This document shows, piece after piece, positions 24,224-32,290 of a stretch of DNA of 47,138 nt. The stretch covers positions 1 through 47,138 of the forward strand of contig DEKX01000011.1 in assembly GCA_002354095.1 (NCBI GenBank), read 5' to 3'. A model generated the notes under the pieces. It ran no database searches. It was given only the letters and a program-made list of their open reading frames with translations, and had not been told where the DNA came from. Both the position numbers and the translations under genes were made by a program. This stretch comes from Prevotella sp. UBA2711. Lineage in GTDB: Bacteria > Bacteroidota > Bacteroidia > Bacteroidales > Bacteroidaceae. Position 1 is the first letter of the stretch, and the number at the start of each line of letters is the position of its first letter.

Positions 24224-24941
24224 GAAATTTGGCATCAAGATAACTTTGGAACGCCTCTTTGTATATATCTCCGATAGGAAGATAGATGTCAGCATCCATA
24301 ATAACGCGGTTTTTGTTGACTTCCTGTATCTTGTCAAGGTTGACGATGTACGAGCGGTGAATGCGCATGAAGTTGGCAGGCAGTCGCTCTTCCATCTTCT
24401 TCATCGAGAGGAGGGTGATGATGGGTTTCGCCTCGCTGTCAAGATAGATTTTCAAGTATTCGCTCATGCCCTCGATATAGCGGATGTCGGCAATACTGAC
24501 TTTCACGATGCGATATTCGGTTTTGACGAAGATAGTGTCTTCGGCTTGGCTGTTGGGCGTTGGCTGTTGGGGGGTAGCTGCTTGTCCCTCCAAGCGTTCC
24601 TTGAGGCGCGAAGCTGCCCTTTGGAAGTCCTGTAGTCCGAAGGGCTTCAGCAGATAGTCAACGGCATTGACCTTAAATCCCTCTACGGCATATTCGGCAT
24701 AAGCCGTGGTGAAGACAACGAGTGGCGGAGCCTGTAGTGATTTCACGAAGTCCATGCCGTTCAGGTCGGGCATGTTGATATCGCAAAAGATAGCATCCAC
24801 GGTGTCCTGTTCCAGGAACTGGCGTGCCTCCAGTGCACTTTGGCATTGGGCTGCCAGTTCCAGATAGGGAACCTTTTGAATATATGCTGCCAACTGTTGG
24901 AGGGCAAGTGGTTCGTCGTCAATAGCCAAACATTTGATCAT
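24213..24941 (-). CDS. LytTR-family response regulator
   Basis: 242 aa. Receiver domain (residues 1-120) with the phospho-acceptor Asp in IFCDINMPDLNGMDF, the conserved Thr in LVVFTTAYAEYAVEGF and the Lys in LLKPFGLQDFQ. A LytTR DNA-binding domain (about 140-240) includes RIVKVSIADIRYIEGMSEYL and MRIHRSYIVNLDKIQE. The linker QQPTPNSQAED is encoded by a heptamer repeat at 24548-24568. The start overlaps the histidine kinase stop by 4 nt, so the two are a cognate pair. Confidence 0.95.
   Translation of the reverse strand: MIKCLAIDDEPLALQQLAAYIQKVPYLELAAQCQSALEARQFLEQDTVDAIFCDINMPDLNGMDFVKSLQAPPLVVFTTAYAEYAVEGFKVNAVDYLLKPFGLQDFQRAASRLKERLEGQAATPQQPTPNSQAEDTIFVKTEYRIVKVSIADIRYIEGMSEYLKIYLDSEAKPIITLLSMKKMEERLPANFMRIHRSYIVNLDKIQEVNKNRVIMDADIYLPIGDIYKEAFQSYLDAKFLGK
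24548..24568. repeat. Heptamer repeat inside the LytTR regulator gene
   Basis: Three units ggctgtt gggcgtt ggctgtt in the linker between receiver and LytTR domains. On the coding strand the unit is of the aacagcc type, like 5220-5247. Confidence 0.65.
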
Positions 24942-26104
24942 GCGAGTGGTATTTTAAGTTCTACAAGATAAGTTTCAGGGTTGTCCTGTATATTCAGTGT
25001 ATAGTTCTTTCCATAAATTAAGTTTAAGCGTTGTTTCACGTTGGCAAGGCCTACACCGCCTTCCCGTACCCTTTCGTCGTTTGGCTTGTCTGCCTTGCTG
25101 TTGGCGCATGTGAAGTGGAGTTGATGATCATCCACCGTCGCCTTGATATGCACAAACGACTCGTGCTGATAGCTGATGCCGTGTTTGAAGGCATTTTCAA
25201 TAAACGTAATCAGCATCAGGGGCGGTAACTCGTAATCAGGCGTCTCAGTGGGCAAATCGACCGTCACTTCCACCTTGTCGGTATAGCGCAGGCTCATCAA
25301 CGTCACGTAGTGTCGGATAAACTCAAACTCGCGGGTGAGGGGTACGCCCTTCTTGTCTCCTTCATACAGGATGAAGCGCATCATCTTCGACAGTTCCACG
25401 ATGGTGTCTTTCGCCTTCTCGGAATCGATGTCCACCAGGGCATGGATGTTGTTGAGCGTATTCATGAAGAAGTGGGGGTTGATCTGATACTTCAGATATT
25501 CCAGCTGCTGTTCCAGATTCTCCTTTTCCAGGGCTATCATTTGTTTGGCGTCATGGCGCGACTTGAAATAGAGTTTGATGCCGATGTTCATGCCCAACAT
25601 CAATACCAGCACAATCAGTGCGATGATGTCGTGTTCGCCAATGAAGGCTGGTGGGCGGTGGCCCCTCGGACCTCTGAATGTGTCATGCCTCTCATGGGGT
25701 GGGGGCTCGTGGTTGAAGTCGGGTGGCGTTCCGAATTCATGCGTACGATGCTCCACCATCTCTTGGGGGGCTCCCTTGTGCATGCCTCTGTGTCGTCTTT
25801 CGGGACGGTTGCTGCATTGATAGACAAAGAATACTCCCACCATGGCGGCAACGGCACAGAAATAAAGCACACGCTTCTGACGGTACACTAATAAGGGTGC
25901 TATCAGGAAATTGTGAATGAGGAACAGTAGCAAATACACTCCAAACAACTGCCATATCATGAATACTTCCTCCCAGCGGAAACTGAAGTGCTCGTCGTTG
26001 ACACTGCGGAGATAGAGGCTGAGTACTGGCACTGCGAAGAGCATACTCCACAGTGCCAGATAGGTCAGATTCTCGTGTCTTTTTTGTTCTTGCATCCAAT
26101 ACAT
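24938..26104 (-). CDS. LytS-type sensor histidine kinase with histidine-rich periplasmic loop
   Basis: 388 aa from ATG 26104 (ATG 26095 is also possible). Four membrane spans (roughly residues 11-32, 46-72, 78-98, 157-177). Between spans 3 and 4 lies a loop of about 56 residues with nine His plus many Pro and Arg (for example HEPPPHERHD, RRHRGMHKG); with an inside N-terminus this loop faces the periplasm. A short coiled coil precedes the His_kinase motif QINPHFFMNTLNNIHALVD with the phospho-accepting His, then an ATPase domain (LMLITFIENAFKHGI, GVGLANVKQRL). It lies 32 nt after the surface lipoprotein gene. Metal or pH sensing by the loop is a hypothesis. Confidence 0.93.
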   Translation of the reverse strand: MYWMQEQKRHENLTYLALWSMLFAVPVLSLYLRSVNDEHFSFRWEEVFMIWQLFGVYLLLFLIHNFLIAPLLVYRQKRVLYFCAVAAMVGVFFVYQCSNRPERRHRGMHKGAPQEMVEHRTHEFGTPPDFNHEPPPHERHDTFRGPRGHRPPAFIGEHDIIALIVLVLMLGMNIGIKLYFKSRHDAKQMIALEKENLEQQLEYLKYQINPHFFMNTLNNIHALVDIDSEKAKDTIVELSKMMRFILYEGDKKGVPLTREFEFIRHYVTLMSLRYTDKVEVTVDLPTETPDYELPPLMLITFIENAFKHGISYQHESFVHIKATVDDHQLHFTCANSKADKPNDERVREGGVGLANVKQRLNLIYGKNYTLNIQDNPETYLVELKIPLA

Positions 26105-26136
26105 ATAACGCAAGGCTTAAAGATTTATTGTGTTAT

Positions 26137-28014
26137 TTATCTTCCACCGGGACCGCCGCCAGGCATTCCGCCACCGCCAGGCATTCCGCCACCCATTCCG
26201 CTGCTGATGGTATTCGAGGCGGTTACACTCACCGAACTGCTGCCTGATGTCAGTGTATAGCTGCTACCGCTCTTCAGCTCCGGTGTGCTGATTATGATAG
26301 TGTTGCTACTGCCGTAGTTCACCGGAGGCATCACGAAGGTGCAGTAGGTAGTGCTGCCGTCGCCGATGCTGATACTGCCGTTGGCTGATACGGAACCTGA
26401 AGCGCTGACGATACCCTGTGAGGTGCTTCCCAGATTACCATCTACACGTCCGCCTATAGCGAAGATGTAACCACCGGTGATGTAGAGCTTGTGCTGTTCC
26501 TCAATGTCGATACCTGCCTCTGCACCATTGGCTCCGCAAGCGATAATCGTTCCACCTTTCAGATACATGTTGCCGTTGGCGTCGATAGCATCGTTATTGG
26601 TACCTACTGCTACCACCGTACCGCCTGAGATGGTCATGTCGCCTGTAGAGTTGATGGCATCGTCGTGAGCGTAAACCAATACCGAGCCACCCGAAATTTC
26701 GAGAGTTCCCTTACTTTCCATACCCTCAGCGTTATTGCCGCTGGTACGAATCATGATGTCGCCGCCTGAGATAACCAGTGGACCGCCATAAGCCACTTCG
26801 TTCTCGTCCTTACCGCCCATCTTCATACCCTTTGGCGATGAGGTGTAGGCACTGGGCAGGTTATCGGTGTTGCCCGTGTAGTTATGACTTTCAGACGTAC
26901 CATTGCTATAGTATAGATTACCCTCCGTGACGATGCGGATTTTACCACCGGTGATATAGCCTTCATAGTCGGCTTTGACACCCTTACCGCCACTGCCGGT
27001 AGCCTTGGCATACAGCTCGCCGCCGTTCATATAGAAATTGCCGTCACTGCCGATACCTGCTGCCGCCTTGGTGTCGCCACCGTAGGTCAGTGTCTCGTCG
27101 GCTTCCCAGGTGCCGTTACCTGTTGCTATCACCGTAGTACGTCCACCATTGATGGTTACGTTGGCATCGCCGTTGATAGCCTTACCGCCGTCAGCCGAAA
27201 CCTCCACGTTGATGATACCGCCATTGATGAACATGTCGCCACCCGACTTGATACCATTGTTCTCTGTCGATTTCACATACAGGTTGACGCCCTTTTCAAT
27301 CACGATACTGTTCTTGCCGTGAATACCGTTCTTGTAGTTGCCGTAAACCTCCAGCGAACCGTCACCGCTAATCAGCAGTTTGCCTTTAGCGAAAATAGCA
27401 CCCTTGTGGTCTTCTGTGGTACCATCATTCAGCTTATTGCTGCCTGTGGCGTAAAGGTATGCATTGCCCGAACACTCAATGTCGAGTGCTGTTTTCGATG
27501 CACTGGTAATATTTACTCCGTTCAGGGTCAGACCGAAGTTGGTCTTACCGTTGATAATGAGTGAACCGTCCGTCGTCGTACCTGTCACAACGTAGTTGAT
27601 ACCCTCCGTGCTGCCATGATCGACGGTGACGTCGTTGCCCGCGATAGTCACCGTAACTCCGGCAACACCCGGGTCTGCCGGACTTGTCATGTCGATATTG
27701 ACAGTGGTAGCGAACGTGTTGGCGCTTGGAGCGTCGCCATCCTCAGGGTATTGTGCAGCAGCCACATCCGTAGGCTCTGCTGTTGTCTTGTCGATAGCAA
27801 TGGTGAAGGTGGACATCTCACTGTAAGAACCCGTCGAGCTGCCACCGCCGGTAATGGTGCTACTGCCACCGGTGCTGCCGCTGTTATCTCCCTCGTCACC
27901 ACCATTAAGAATTGTTGTGCCACCGCTTGTTGTCAGTGGATCGTCCGACGAACATGCTGTCGTCATGGTCATCATTGCTGCTGCAAGGAGCAAACTTGTC
28001 ATCATCTTTTTCAT
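26137..28014 (-). CDS. Cthe_2159-type beta-helix carbohydrate-binding surface lipoprotein
   Basis: 625 aa. A lipoprotein signal (SLLLAAAMMTMTTACSSDD, lipobox Cys about 21) is followed by a Gly/Ser-rich segment and a long region of repeating beta-helix rungs: YLYATGSNKLNDGTTEDHKG, GDGSLEVYGNYKNGIHGKNS, GVNLYVKSTENNGIKSGGDM and DGGKAINGDANVTINGG. These are typical of the Cthe_2159 fold, described as a pectin or cellulose binder. The C-terminus is a Gly/Met/Pro tract (GMGGGMPGGGGMPGG) of unknown use. It is the first gene before the kinase and regulator genes, with no promoter-like box in the 32-nt gap, so they probably form one operon. Confidence 0.88.
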   Translation of the reverse strand: MKKMMTSLLLAAAMMTMTTACSSDDPLTTSGGTTILNGGDEGDNSGSTGGSSTITGGGSSTGSYSEMSTFTIAIDKTTAEPTDVAAAQYPEDGDAPSANTFATTVNIDMTSPADPGVAGVTVTIAGNDVTVDHGSTEGINYVVTGTTTDGSLIINGKTNFGLTLNGVNITSASKTALDIECSGNAYLYATGSNKLNDGTTEDHKGAIFAKGKLLISGDGSLEVYGNYKNGIHGKNSIVIEKGVNLYVKSTENNGIKSGGDMFINGGIINVEVSADGGKAINGDANVTINGGRTTVIATGNGTWEADETLTYGGDTKAAAGIGSDGNFYMNGGELYAKATGSGGKGVKADYEGYITGGKIRIVTEGNLYYSNGTSESHNYTGNTDNLPSAYTSSPKGMKMGGKDENEVAYGGPLVISGGDIMIRTSGNNAEGMESKGTLEISGGSVLVYAHDDAINSTGDMTISGGTVVAVGTNNDAIDANGNMYLKGGTIIACGANGAEAGIDIEEQHKLYITGGYIFAIGGRVDGNLGSTSQGIVSASGSVSANGSISIGDGSTTYCTFVMPPVNYGSSNTIIISTPELKSGSSYTLTSGSSSVSVTASNTISSGMGGGMPGGGGMPGGGPGGR

Positions 28015-28058
28015 ATCCTTTTTTGTTTTAGTTGTTATTACCTATGATTTAGATGATG

Positions 28059-28066
28059 CAAATGTA
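28059..28066 (-). promoter_or_regulatory. -7 box for the surface lipoprotein - kinase - regulator operon
   Basis: Minus-strand TACATTTG (28066-28059), 44 nt before the ATG at 28014. The expected -33 position falls inside the upstream terminator hairpin; no clear TTTG there. Confidence 0.55.
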
Positions 28067-28069
28067 GAT

Positions 28070-28115
28070 AAAAAGAGCCGGCTCGCGAAAAATCTTCAAC
28101 GAACCGGCTGTTTTA
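28070..28115 (-). terminator. Terminator of the helical lipoprotein gene
   Basis: A 10-bp stem (agccggctcg with cgaaccggct, one mismatch) and a loop of about 14 nt followed on the minus strand by a short T run. It lies 21 nt past the stop at 28136. Confidence 0.75.
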
Positions 28116-28135
28116 TTCAGCGAAATGATTATCTC

Positions 28136-28717
28136 TTAGAGTCCCAGACCCTTTTTAGCTGCATTAGCAGCATCGTCGATGGCACCAGAAGCCTTCTCCT
28201 TGGCAGCGTCCTTTACCTCCTGAGCCTTGTTGGAAGCAGCTTCCTTGGCAGCGTCAACTTTCTCGTTAACGGCTTCCTTGGCAGCGTCCTTAGCATCGGT
28301 GGCAGCATCGCTTACCTGATCCAGCAGACCGCTTACAACCTTGTCGGGCTCTACGTCTGTGATAGCTGAAACAGCAGCAGCTACAGTGGCATTGTCGCCT
28401 ACAACGCTCTTAATCTTGTCGGCATTGGCCTTCAGGAATTCCTGAACGCGGGTAACATACTGCTTGGCAGCCTCTGGGTTGGTCTTGATGAGTTCAGCAA
28501 TCTTTTCCTTGACAGCGTCAAGAGCCTGCTGGAACTTGCTGGCATCCTTGGTCTCCAGGTTTGAAGTCAGCATAGCGATAGAAGCATCAGCCTCCTCGTC
28601 AGCAACGTTCACCTCAACGGCAGTACTGTCAGTAGCTTCGCCCTGCTGAGCCTTATTACCACAAGCTGTAAATCCGATGGCAGCAACAGCCATCACTGCA
28701 AAAAGAATCTTTTTCAT
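28136..28717 (-). CDS. Helical, Ala/Lys-rich lipoprotein (LEA-like repeats)
   Basis: 193 aa. Lipoprotein signal KKILFAVMAVAAIGFTACGN with lipobox Cys about residue 19. The mature protein is almost wholly helical and low-complexity. Its last 70 residues are amphipathic repeats (DAATDAKDAAKEAVNEKVDA and AAKEAASNKAQEVKDAAKEK) that resemble group 3 LEA or apolipoprotein 11-mers. I do not recognise a named family. A membrane-surface or desiccation/stress-protective role is possible by analogy only. It stands alone between its own promoter and a terminator. Confidence 0.8.
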   Translation of the reverse strand: MKKILFAVMAVAAIGFTACGNKAQQGEATDSTAVEVNVADEEADASIAMLTSNLETKDASKFQQALDAVKEKIAELIKTNPEAAKQYVTRVQEFLKANADKIKSVVGDNATVAAAVSAITDVEPDKVVSGLLDQVSDAATDAKDAAKEAVNEKVDAAKEAASNKAQEVKDAAKEKASGAIDDAANAAKKGLGL

Positions 28718-28772
28718 AACTTTCTCCTTTTTTATTACCGTAAAACATGTTTAGTGGTTTCTAAAACCGTGA

Positions 28773-28780
28773 CAAATATA
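28773..28780 (-). promoter_or_regulatory. -7 box for the helical lipoprotein gene
   Basis: Minus-strand TATATTTG (28780-28773), 55 nt before the ATG at 28717. A purine-rich ggagaaag lies just before the start codon, the nearest thing to a ribosome-binding site in the window. Confidence 0.6.
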
Positions 28781-28811
28781 CAACGATTTTCGTTTCGTGG
28801 TACTTTTCTTT

Positions 28812-29564
28812 TTAATCTTTTAACGTTAATTCAACAGGACAGTGGTCGGAACCCATGATTTCTGTGTGAATTTTTGCATCTTCTATCTGGTTCTGCAGGC
28901 GTTGACTGGTTACGAAATAGTCGATACGCCATCCTGCATTCTTCTGGCGGGCTTGGAAACGATACGACCACCAGGAATAGGTGACTTGCTCAGGGTAGAG
29001 CGTACGGAACGAATCGATAAAGCCTGCCGACAACAGTTCGCTGAACTTCTGGCGCTCCTCATCGGTGAAACCGGCATTCATACGATTGGTCTTGGGGTTC
29101 TTCAGGTCTATCTCCTCATGGGCTACGTTCAGGTCGCCACACAGTATCACAGGCTTTTGCCCGTCCAGTTTCTTCAGATACTGTCGGAAGTCGTCTTCCC
29201 ATGTCATGCGATAGTCCAGTCTCTTCAGTCCGTCCTGCGAGTTAGGGGTATAGCAGCACACCAAATAGAATGACTCCATCTCCAGCGTTATCACTCTGCC
29301 TTCATGATCGTGTGCATCGATGCCGATGCCATACGTCACATTCAGGGGTTGATGCTTGGTGAAGATGGCGGTGCCAGAGTAGCCTTTCTTCTCGGCATAG
29401 TTCCAATACGACTGGTAGCCTTCAAACTGCAAGTCGAGCTGTCCTGCCTGCATCTTGGTCTCCTGCAGACAGAAGAAATCTGCATCCAACTCCTTGAAGA
29501 TAGCACTGAAGCCCTTTCCTTCACAGGCTCTCAGTCCATTTACGTTCCAACTGATGAATTTCAT
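28812..29564 (-). CDS. xth: Exodeoxyribonuclease III / AP endonuclease
   Basis: 250 aa, the usual length of ExoA-type enzymes. It cuts at abasic sites and has 3'-5' exonuclease activity in base-excision repair. Motifs: FISWNVNGLRACEGKGF at the start, DFFCLQETKMQ with the metal-binding Glu, VILCGDLNVAHEEIDLKNPK, YSWWSYRFQARQKNAGWRID, and the C-terminal GSDHCPVELTL with the catalytic Asp-His pair. It is monocistronic, between a terminator upstream (29588-29622) and the next gene's promoter. Confidence 0.97.
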   Translation of the reverse strand: MKFISWNVNGLRACEGKGFSAIFKELDADFFCLQETKMQAGQLDLQFEGYQSYWNYAEKKGYSGTAIFTKHQPLNVTYGIGIDAHDHEGRVITLEMESFYLVCCYTPNSQDGLKRLDYRMTWEDDFRQYLKKLDGQKPVILCGDLNVAHEEIDLKNPKTNRMNAGFTDEERQKFSELLSAGFIDSFRTLYPEQVTYSWWSYRFQARQKNAGWRIDYFVTSQRLQNQIEDAKIHTEIMGSDHCPVELTLKD

Positions 29565-29587
29565 ACCTTATTATATATTAAATGATA

Positions 29588-29622
29588 AATGCTACACCGG
29601 CTATCATAGCCAGTGTAGCATT
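29588..29622 (-). terminator. ribH terminator
   Basis: A nearly perfect stem (aatgctacac with gtgtagcatt, then ggcta with tagcc, one C-A mismatch between them) and a 3-nt loop, 29 nt past the ribH stop. The T run on the minus-strand side is short. Confidence 0.75.
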
Positions 29623-29650
29623 GGTATATATGCTACGTTTCATAGCTGCT

Positions 29651-30121
29651 TTAGAATTTAGCCATCTTAATGGCTACTACGGCACACTCGTCGCCTTTAT
29701 TGCCTAAACGGCCACCGGCACGGTCCAAAGCCTGCTGCATGTTTTCCGTAGTCAGCAGTCCATAGACAACGGGAATGTTGTTGGTGGCATTCAGACGGGC
29801 TATACCCTGTGTCACTCCCTGACAGATATAGTCGAAGTGGGGAGTCTCTCCGCGAATGACGCATCCCAGGATAATCACGGCATCGTAACCGTCGTTCAGC
29901 GTCATCTGGCGGGCACCGTAAATGAGTTCAAACGAACCGGGCACCGTCTTTACATGGATATTCTCAGGCAGTGCACCATGTTTCTCCAAAGTGTTGACAC
30001 AGCCTTCCAACAGGGCGCCTGTCACTTCAGGATTCCATTCAGATACCACAATGCCGAAAATCATATTCGAGGCATCGGGCACTTTGGCTGCGTTGTATTC
30101 AGAAAGATTCTTGGTAGCCAT
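29651..30121 (-). CDS. ribH: 6,7-dimethyl-8-ribityllumazine synthase
   Basis: 156 aa, typical of icosahedral lumazine synthases. It condenses the ribityl-pyrimidinedione with dihydroxybutanone phosphate in the penultimate step of riboflavin synthesis. Seen are FGIVVSEWNPEVTGALLEG at the N-terminus, VPGSFELIYGARQM, VIILGCVIRGETPHFDYIC with the catalytic His, and VYGLLTTENMQQALDRAGG. The ATG immediately follows the stop of the TPR gene, so the two are cotranscribed. Confidence 0.97.
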   Translation of the reverse strand: MATKNLSEYNAAKVPDASNMIFGIVVSEWNPEVTGALLEGCVNTLEKHGALPENIHVKTVPGSFELIYGARQMTLNDGYDAVIILGCVIRGETPHFDYICQGVTQGIARLNATNNIPVVYGLLTTENMQQALDRAGGRLGNKGDECAVVAIKMAKF

Positions 30122-30778
30122 TTACTTAGCAGATGCGCGCTCAATATACTCGTCAATGGTCTGATACTGCATCGAGTTGAAGTATTTCTCCTTCACCTCC
30201 TGATAGAGTTTCAGAGCCTCGTCTTTCTTACCCTGGCTTTCCAGAATCTCACCAGCCTGAATCAGGAAGGTGGGCGACAGCGAGTTGTTGTCAGCCATCT
30301 TGGCAGCCTTCTTCAGGTGCTCAACAGCCTTGTCCAACTGGTTGAGGTTGGCGTATGCATTGCCTAAAGCACCCTCGGCAGCAGGCGAAATCATAGCATC
30401 GTCCTTTCCGCTGAAGCTCTCCAGCGCATTGACGGCTTCCTGCCACTTGCCCAAGTTAGCCTGGCAGAGACCGATGTAGAGCTGAGCCAGATTGCCGGCA
30501 TCTGTTGAGCTGTAGTCACTGGCAACCTTCTGGAAACCTGCAAGGGCCTTGTCGTATTGTGCCTGACCGAACAGTTCCTGACTCTTGGCGAGTTCTGTAC
30601 TGGCTTCTGCCTCACGGGGCTGAAGGTAATAATTGTTACAAAGAATAGCGCCTACCACGATGACAATCAGTGCAACGACGCCGATGATAATAGCTTTCTT
30701 GTATTTCTCGAAGAAAGCTTCCGCTTTGGTTACCTGCTCCTCTATTTCGGGAGCAGCATTTTGGTTTTTGTTTGCCAT
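30122..30778 (-). CDS. Membrane-anchored tetratricopeptide-repeat protein (YfgM-like)
   Basis: 218 aa. A charged cytoplasmic end (EIEEQVTKAEAFFEKYKK) and one membrane span (AIIIGVVALIVIVVGAILCNN) precede four or five TPR-type helical repeats (AQYDKALAGFQKVASDYSST, AQLYIGLCQANLGKWQEAV, LGNAYANLNQLDKAVEHLK). This resembles YfgM, a periplasmic chaperone partner of the Sec translocon in E. coli; equivalence is not shown. Promoter 30820-30827 lies 42 nt upstream. Confidence 0.85.
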   Translation of the reverse strand: MANKNQNAAPEIEEQVTKAEAFFEKYKKAIIIGVVALIVIVVGAILCNNYYLQPREAEASTELAKSQELFGQAQYDKALAGFQKVASDYSSTDAGNLAQLYIGLCQANLGKWQEAVNALESFSGKDDAMISPAAEGALGNAYANLNQLDKAVEHLKKAAKMADNNSLSPTFLIQAGEILESQGKKDEALKLYQEVKEKYFNSMQYQTIDEYIERASAK

Positions 30779-30819
30779 TATTTTTGTTTCTTTATTATAG
30801 TTCGCACATAAATCGGCTG

Positions 30820-30827
30820 CAAAGTTA
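30820..30827 (-). promoter_or_regulatory. -7 box for the TPR - ribH operon
   Basis: Minus-strand TAACTTTG (30827-30820). The -33 position falls within the heptamer repeat at 30834-30860, which has no TTTG on that strand. Confidence 0.55.
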
Positions 30828-30833
30828 CAAAAT

Positions 30834-30860
30834 AATTATGAATTATGAATTATGAATTAT
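30834..30860. repeat. Heptamer repeat, three copies of aattatg
   Basis: Three exact aattatg units and a partial fourth between the divergent promoters of the TPR operon and recF. Confidence 0.8.
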
Positions 30861-30873
30861 AATTTTTTTTTTG

Positions 30874-30881
30874 TACCTTTG
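30874..30881 (+). promoter_or_regulatory. -7 box for recF
   Basis: TACCTTTG ends 7 nt before the ATG at 30889. The expected -33 region is the end of the heptamer repeat and a T tract. Confidence 0.6.
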
Positions 30882-30888
30882 CACGCAA

Positions 30889-32007
30889 ATGTTACTTAGA
30901 AAGCTTTCTATACTCAATTATAAGAATATTCGCGAAGCCTCTTTGGAGTTATCGCCGAAAATCAATTGCTTCATCGGTCACAATGGGGTCGGCAAGACCA
31001 ATGTGCTCGATGCGGTCTATTATCTGTCGTTCTGTCGCTCGGCTTCCAACCCCATAGATTCTCAGGTGATCCGTCACGACGAGCCTTTCTGTATGATTGA
31101 AGGTTCTTATTCAGATAATGCTGAGGATCCTGAATACTCCGATATTATCTCGGTTGGCATGAAACGGGGCACCAAGAAGCACTTCAAGCGCAACAAGAAG
31201 GAGTATAAGCGCCTTTCTGAACACATCGGTCTCATTCCCCTGGTCGTCGTTTCTCCTTCCGACACGCTGTTGATAGAAGGCAGCAGTGAGGAGCGCCGCC
31301 GACTGATGGATATGGTGATTTCGCAGTACGACCGTTCCTATATCGAGGCGCTTGCCCGTTATAATAATGCCCACCAGCAGCGCAACACCCTGCTGAAACA
31401 GGAAGACCCTGCTCCTGACCCTATGCTTCTGCAAATCTGGGAGGAGCAGATGGCGGAATCGGGCGAGGAAATCTACCGCAAGCGCGATGCTTTCGTACAG
31501 GAATTGATACCCCTCTTCCAACAGTTCTACGACCGGATTTCGTCGGGTCGTGAAAGGGTGGGGCTTCACTACGTCTCTCATTGTCAGCGGGGTCCGTTGT
31601 TGGAGGTCATCCAGCGCGACCGCCATAAAGACTTGGCTGTGGGCTTTTCTCTGCATGGGGTGCATCGCGACGATTTGGAGTTTACCTTGGATGGGCATCT
31701 CATGAAGCGCGAAGGGTCGCAAGGACAGAACAAGACTTTTGCCATTGCCCTGAAACTGGCACAGTTTGATTTCCTCAAGCGCACGTCTTCTCAGACAACG
31801 CCCCTCTTGCTGCTTGACGATATCTTTGATAAGTTGGATGCCCAGCGCGTAGAGCAAATCGTGCGCCTCGTTTCAGGCGATGCCTTCGGTCAGATTTTCA
31901 TTACCGATACCAACCGCGACCATCTTGACCAGATTCTGCGAGGCAGCGCACTCGACTATAAGATATTCTACGTAGATAACGGAGAAATTACGGAGAAAGA
32001 TGTTTAG
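30889..32007 (+). CDS. recF: DNA replication and repair protein RecF
   Basis: 372 aa. It loads RecA at gaps with RecO and RecR. Walker A is FIGHNGVGKTNVLDAVYYLS, the ABC signature is GSQGQNKTFAIALKLAQF, and Walker B is LLLLDDIFDKLDAQR. The start is ATG 30889 (LLRKLSILNYKNIREA), because the promoter ends 7 nt upstream; an in-frame start six codons earlier lies before that box. It overlaps dciA by 8 nt. The recF-dciA pairing fits a replication/repair module. Confidence 0.97.
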   Translation: MLLRKLSILNYKNIREASLELSPKINCFIGHNGVGKTNVLDAVYYLSFCRSASNPIDSQVIRHDEPFCMIEGSYSDNAEDPEYSDIISVGMKRGTKKHFKRNKKEYKRLSEHIGLIPLVVVSPSDTLLIEGSSEERRRLMDMVISQYDRSYIEALARYNNAHQQRNTLLKQEDPAPDPMLLQIWEEQMAESGEEIYRKRDAFVQELIPLFQQFYDRISSGRERVGLHYVSHCQRGPLLEVIQRDRHKDLAVGFSLHGVHRDDLEFTLDGHLMKREGSQGQNKTFAIALKLAQFDFLKRTSSQTTPLLLLDDIFDKLDAQRVEQIVRLVSGDAFGQIFITDTNRDHLDQILRGSALDYKIFYVDNGEITEKDV

Positions 32008-32290
32008 ACAGAAAGTAGAATCGCTCAGAGATGTCCTGTTGCGTAATCTGCGTGAACAGGGACTGGAAACGCCGCTTCTTCAGAAGCGCTTGGTGGAGGC
32101 ATGGCCCCAGGTGGTTGGTCCGGTGATAGCCCGTTACACGCTCAATACCTATATCTACAACCAGACACTTTTTGTCCGCCTGTCTAATCCTGCCCTGCGC
32201 TCCGACCTGTCGATGATGCGCACCGAACTGGTGAAGAAGCTGAACGATGTGGCAGGTCAGCAGATTATTGTGGATATCCGTTTTAACTGA
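32000..32290 (+). CDS. dciA: DciA-family (DUF721) replicative-helicase loader
   Basis: 96 aa. Members help load DnaB helicase in bacteria lacking DnaC. The KH-like domain shows LLQKRLVEAWPQVVGPVIAR and NQTLFVRLSNPALRSDLSMM. It starts within the last codons of recF. Its 3' end overlaps the convergent S41 peptidase gene by 34 nt; both stop codons appear genuine. Confidence 0.9.
   Translation: MFRQKVESLRDVLLRNLREQGLETPLLQKRLVEAWPQVVGPVIARYTLNTYIYNQTLFVRLSNPALRSDLSMMRTELVKKLNDVAGQQIIVDIRFN

Noticed and set aside
24185..24337. 51-codon N-terminal extension of DsbD
   Set aside because: It overlaps the response-regulator gene and the dsbD promoter, and the signal peptide begins at 24184.
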